14,571 nucleotides of DNA, from contig JAFGPZ010000155.1 of the NCBI GenBank assembly GCA_016935935.1, positions 1 to 14,571 of the forward strand. The letters run 5' to 3'. The position numbers and the translations under genes are program-made. The stretch comes from Deltaproteobacteria bacterium (GTDB lineage: Bacteria > Desulfobacterota > Syntrophia > Syntrophales > UBA2210). Below, one piece after another: positions 14,538 to 14,571 of the stretch. Below the pieces are notes generated by a model, which did no database searches, was not told the origin of the DNA, and worked only from the letters and a program-made list of their open reading frames with translations. The first letter of the stretch is position 1, and each line of letters starts with the position of its first letter.

Positions 14538-14571
14538 ATGGTTCAAGAAGCTGCGGGTTATAGGGGAAAAG

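Overview
The window looks like a chromosomal segment of an anaerobic bacterium, most likely a member of the Desulfobacterota (former Deltaproteobacteria). I infer this from the style of the proteins (ProC, LivGKHMF, an ornithine-cyclodeaminase-family enzyme, a large tungsten-type aldehyde:ferredoxin oxidoreductase), from moderate GC, and from sigma70-type promoters. No database search was possible, so the lineage is an inference. No tRNA, rRNA, CRISPR array or intact insertion sequence was seen.

Layout. Positions 1-428 are non-coding, with a very good sigma70 promoter at 323-351. It drives a two-gene unit of yciO (YrdC/Sua5 fold) and rng (RNase E/G). A convergent proC (pyrroline-5-carboxylate reductase) lies on the minus strand. 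A roughly 600-base spacer follows, with divergent promoters for proC and for the liv operon. Each promoter carries an inverted repeat between its -35 and -10 boxes. The liv promoter is followed by a structured leader of about 165 bases.

Next comes a complete branched-chain/polar amino-acid ABC importer in the unusual order livG-livK-livH-livM-livF, with a strong GC-rich hairpin just after livK. After it, on the same strand, lie an ornithine-cyclodeaminase-family enzyme, a monofunctional proline dehydrogenase preceded by five phased 7-base repeats, a 719-residue aldehyde:ferredoxin oxidoreductase (AOR) with an odd Fe-S cysteine spacing, and ppnP (nucleoside phosphorylase). The right edge holds a nested 42-base stem-loop that could fold in two ways.

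How the genes may work together. ProC, the OCD-family enzyme and proline dehydrogenase all act at or near the proline/pyrroline-5-carboxylate node, and an amino-acid importer sits among them. A plausible reading is an amino-acid uptake and oxidation island. An imported amino acid (ornithine, proline or a relative) would be converted to proline, then to pyrroline-5-carboxylate, which opens to glutamate semialdehyde. No P5C dehydrogenase is present. The AOR could in principle oxidise that aldehyde, or another amino-acid-derived aldehyde, to the acid while reducing ferredoxin. This is a hypothesis from gene order, not a demonstrated pathway.
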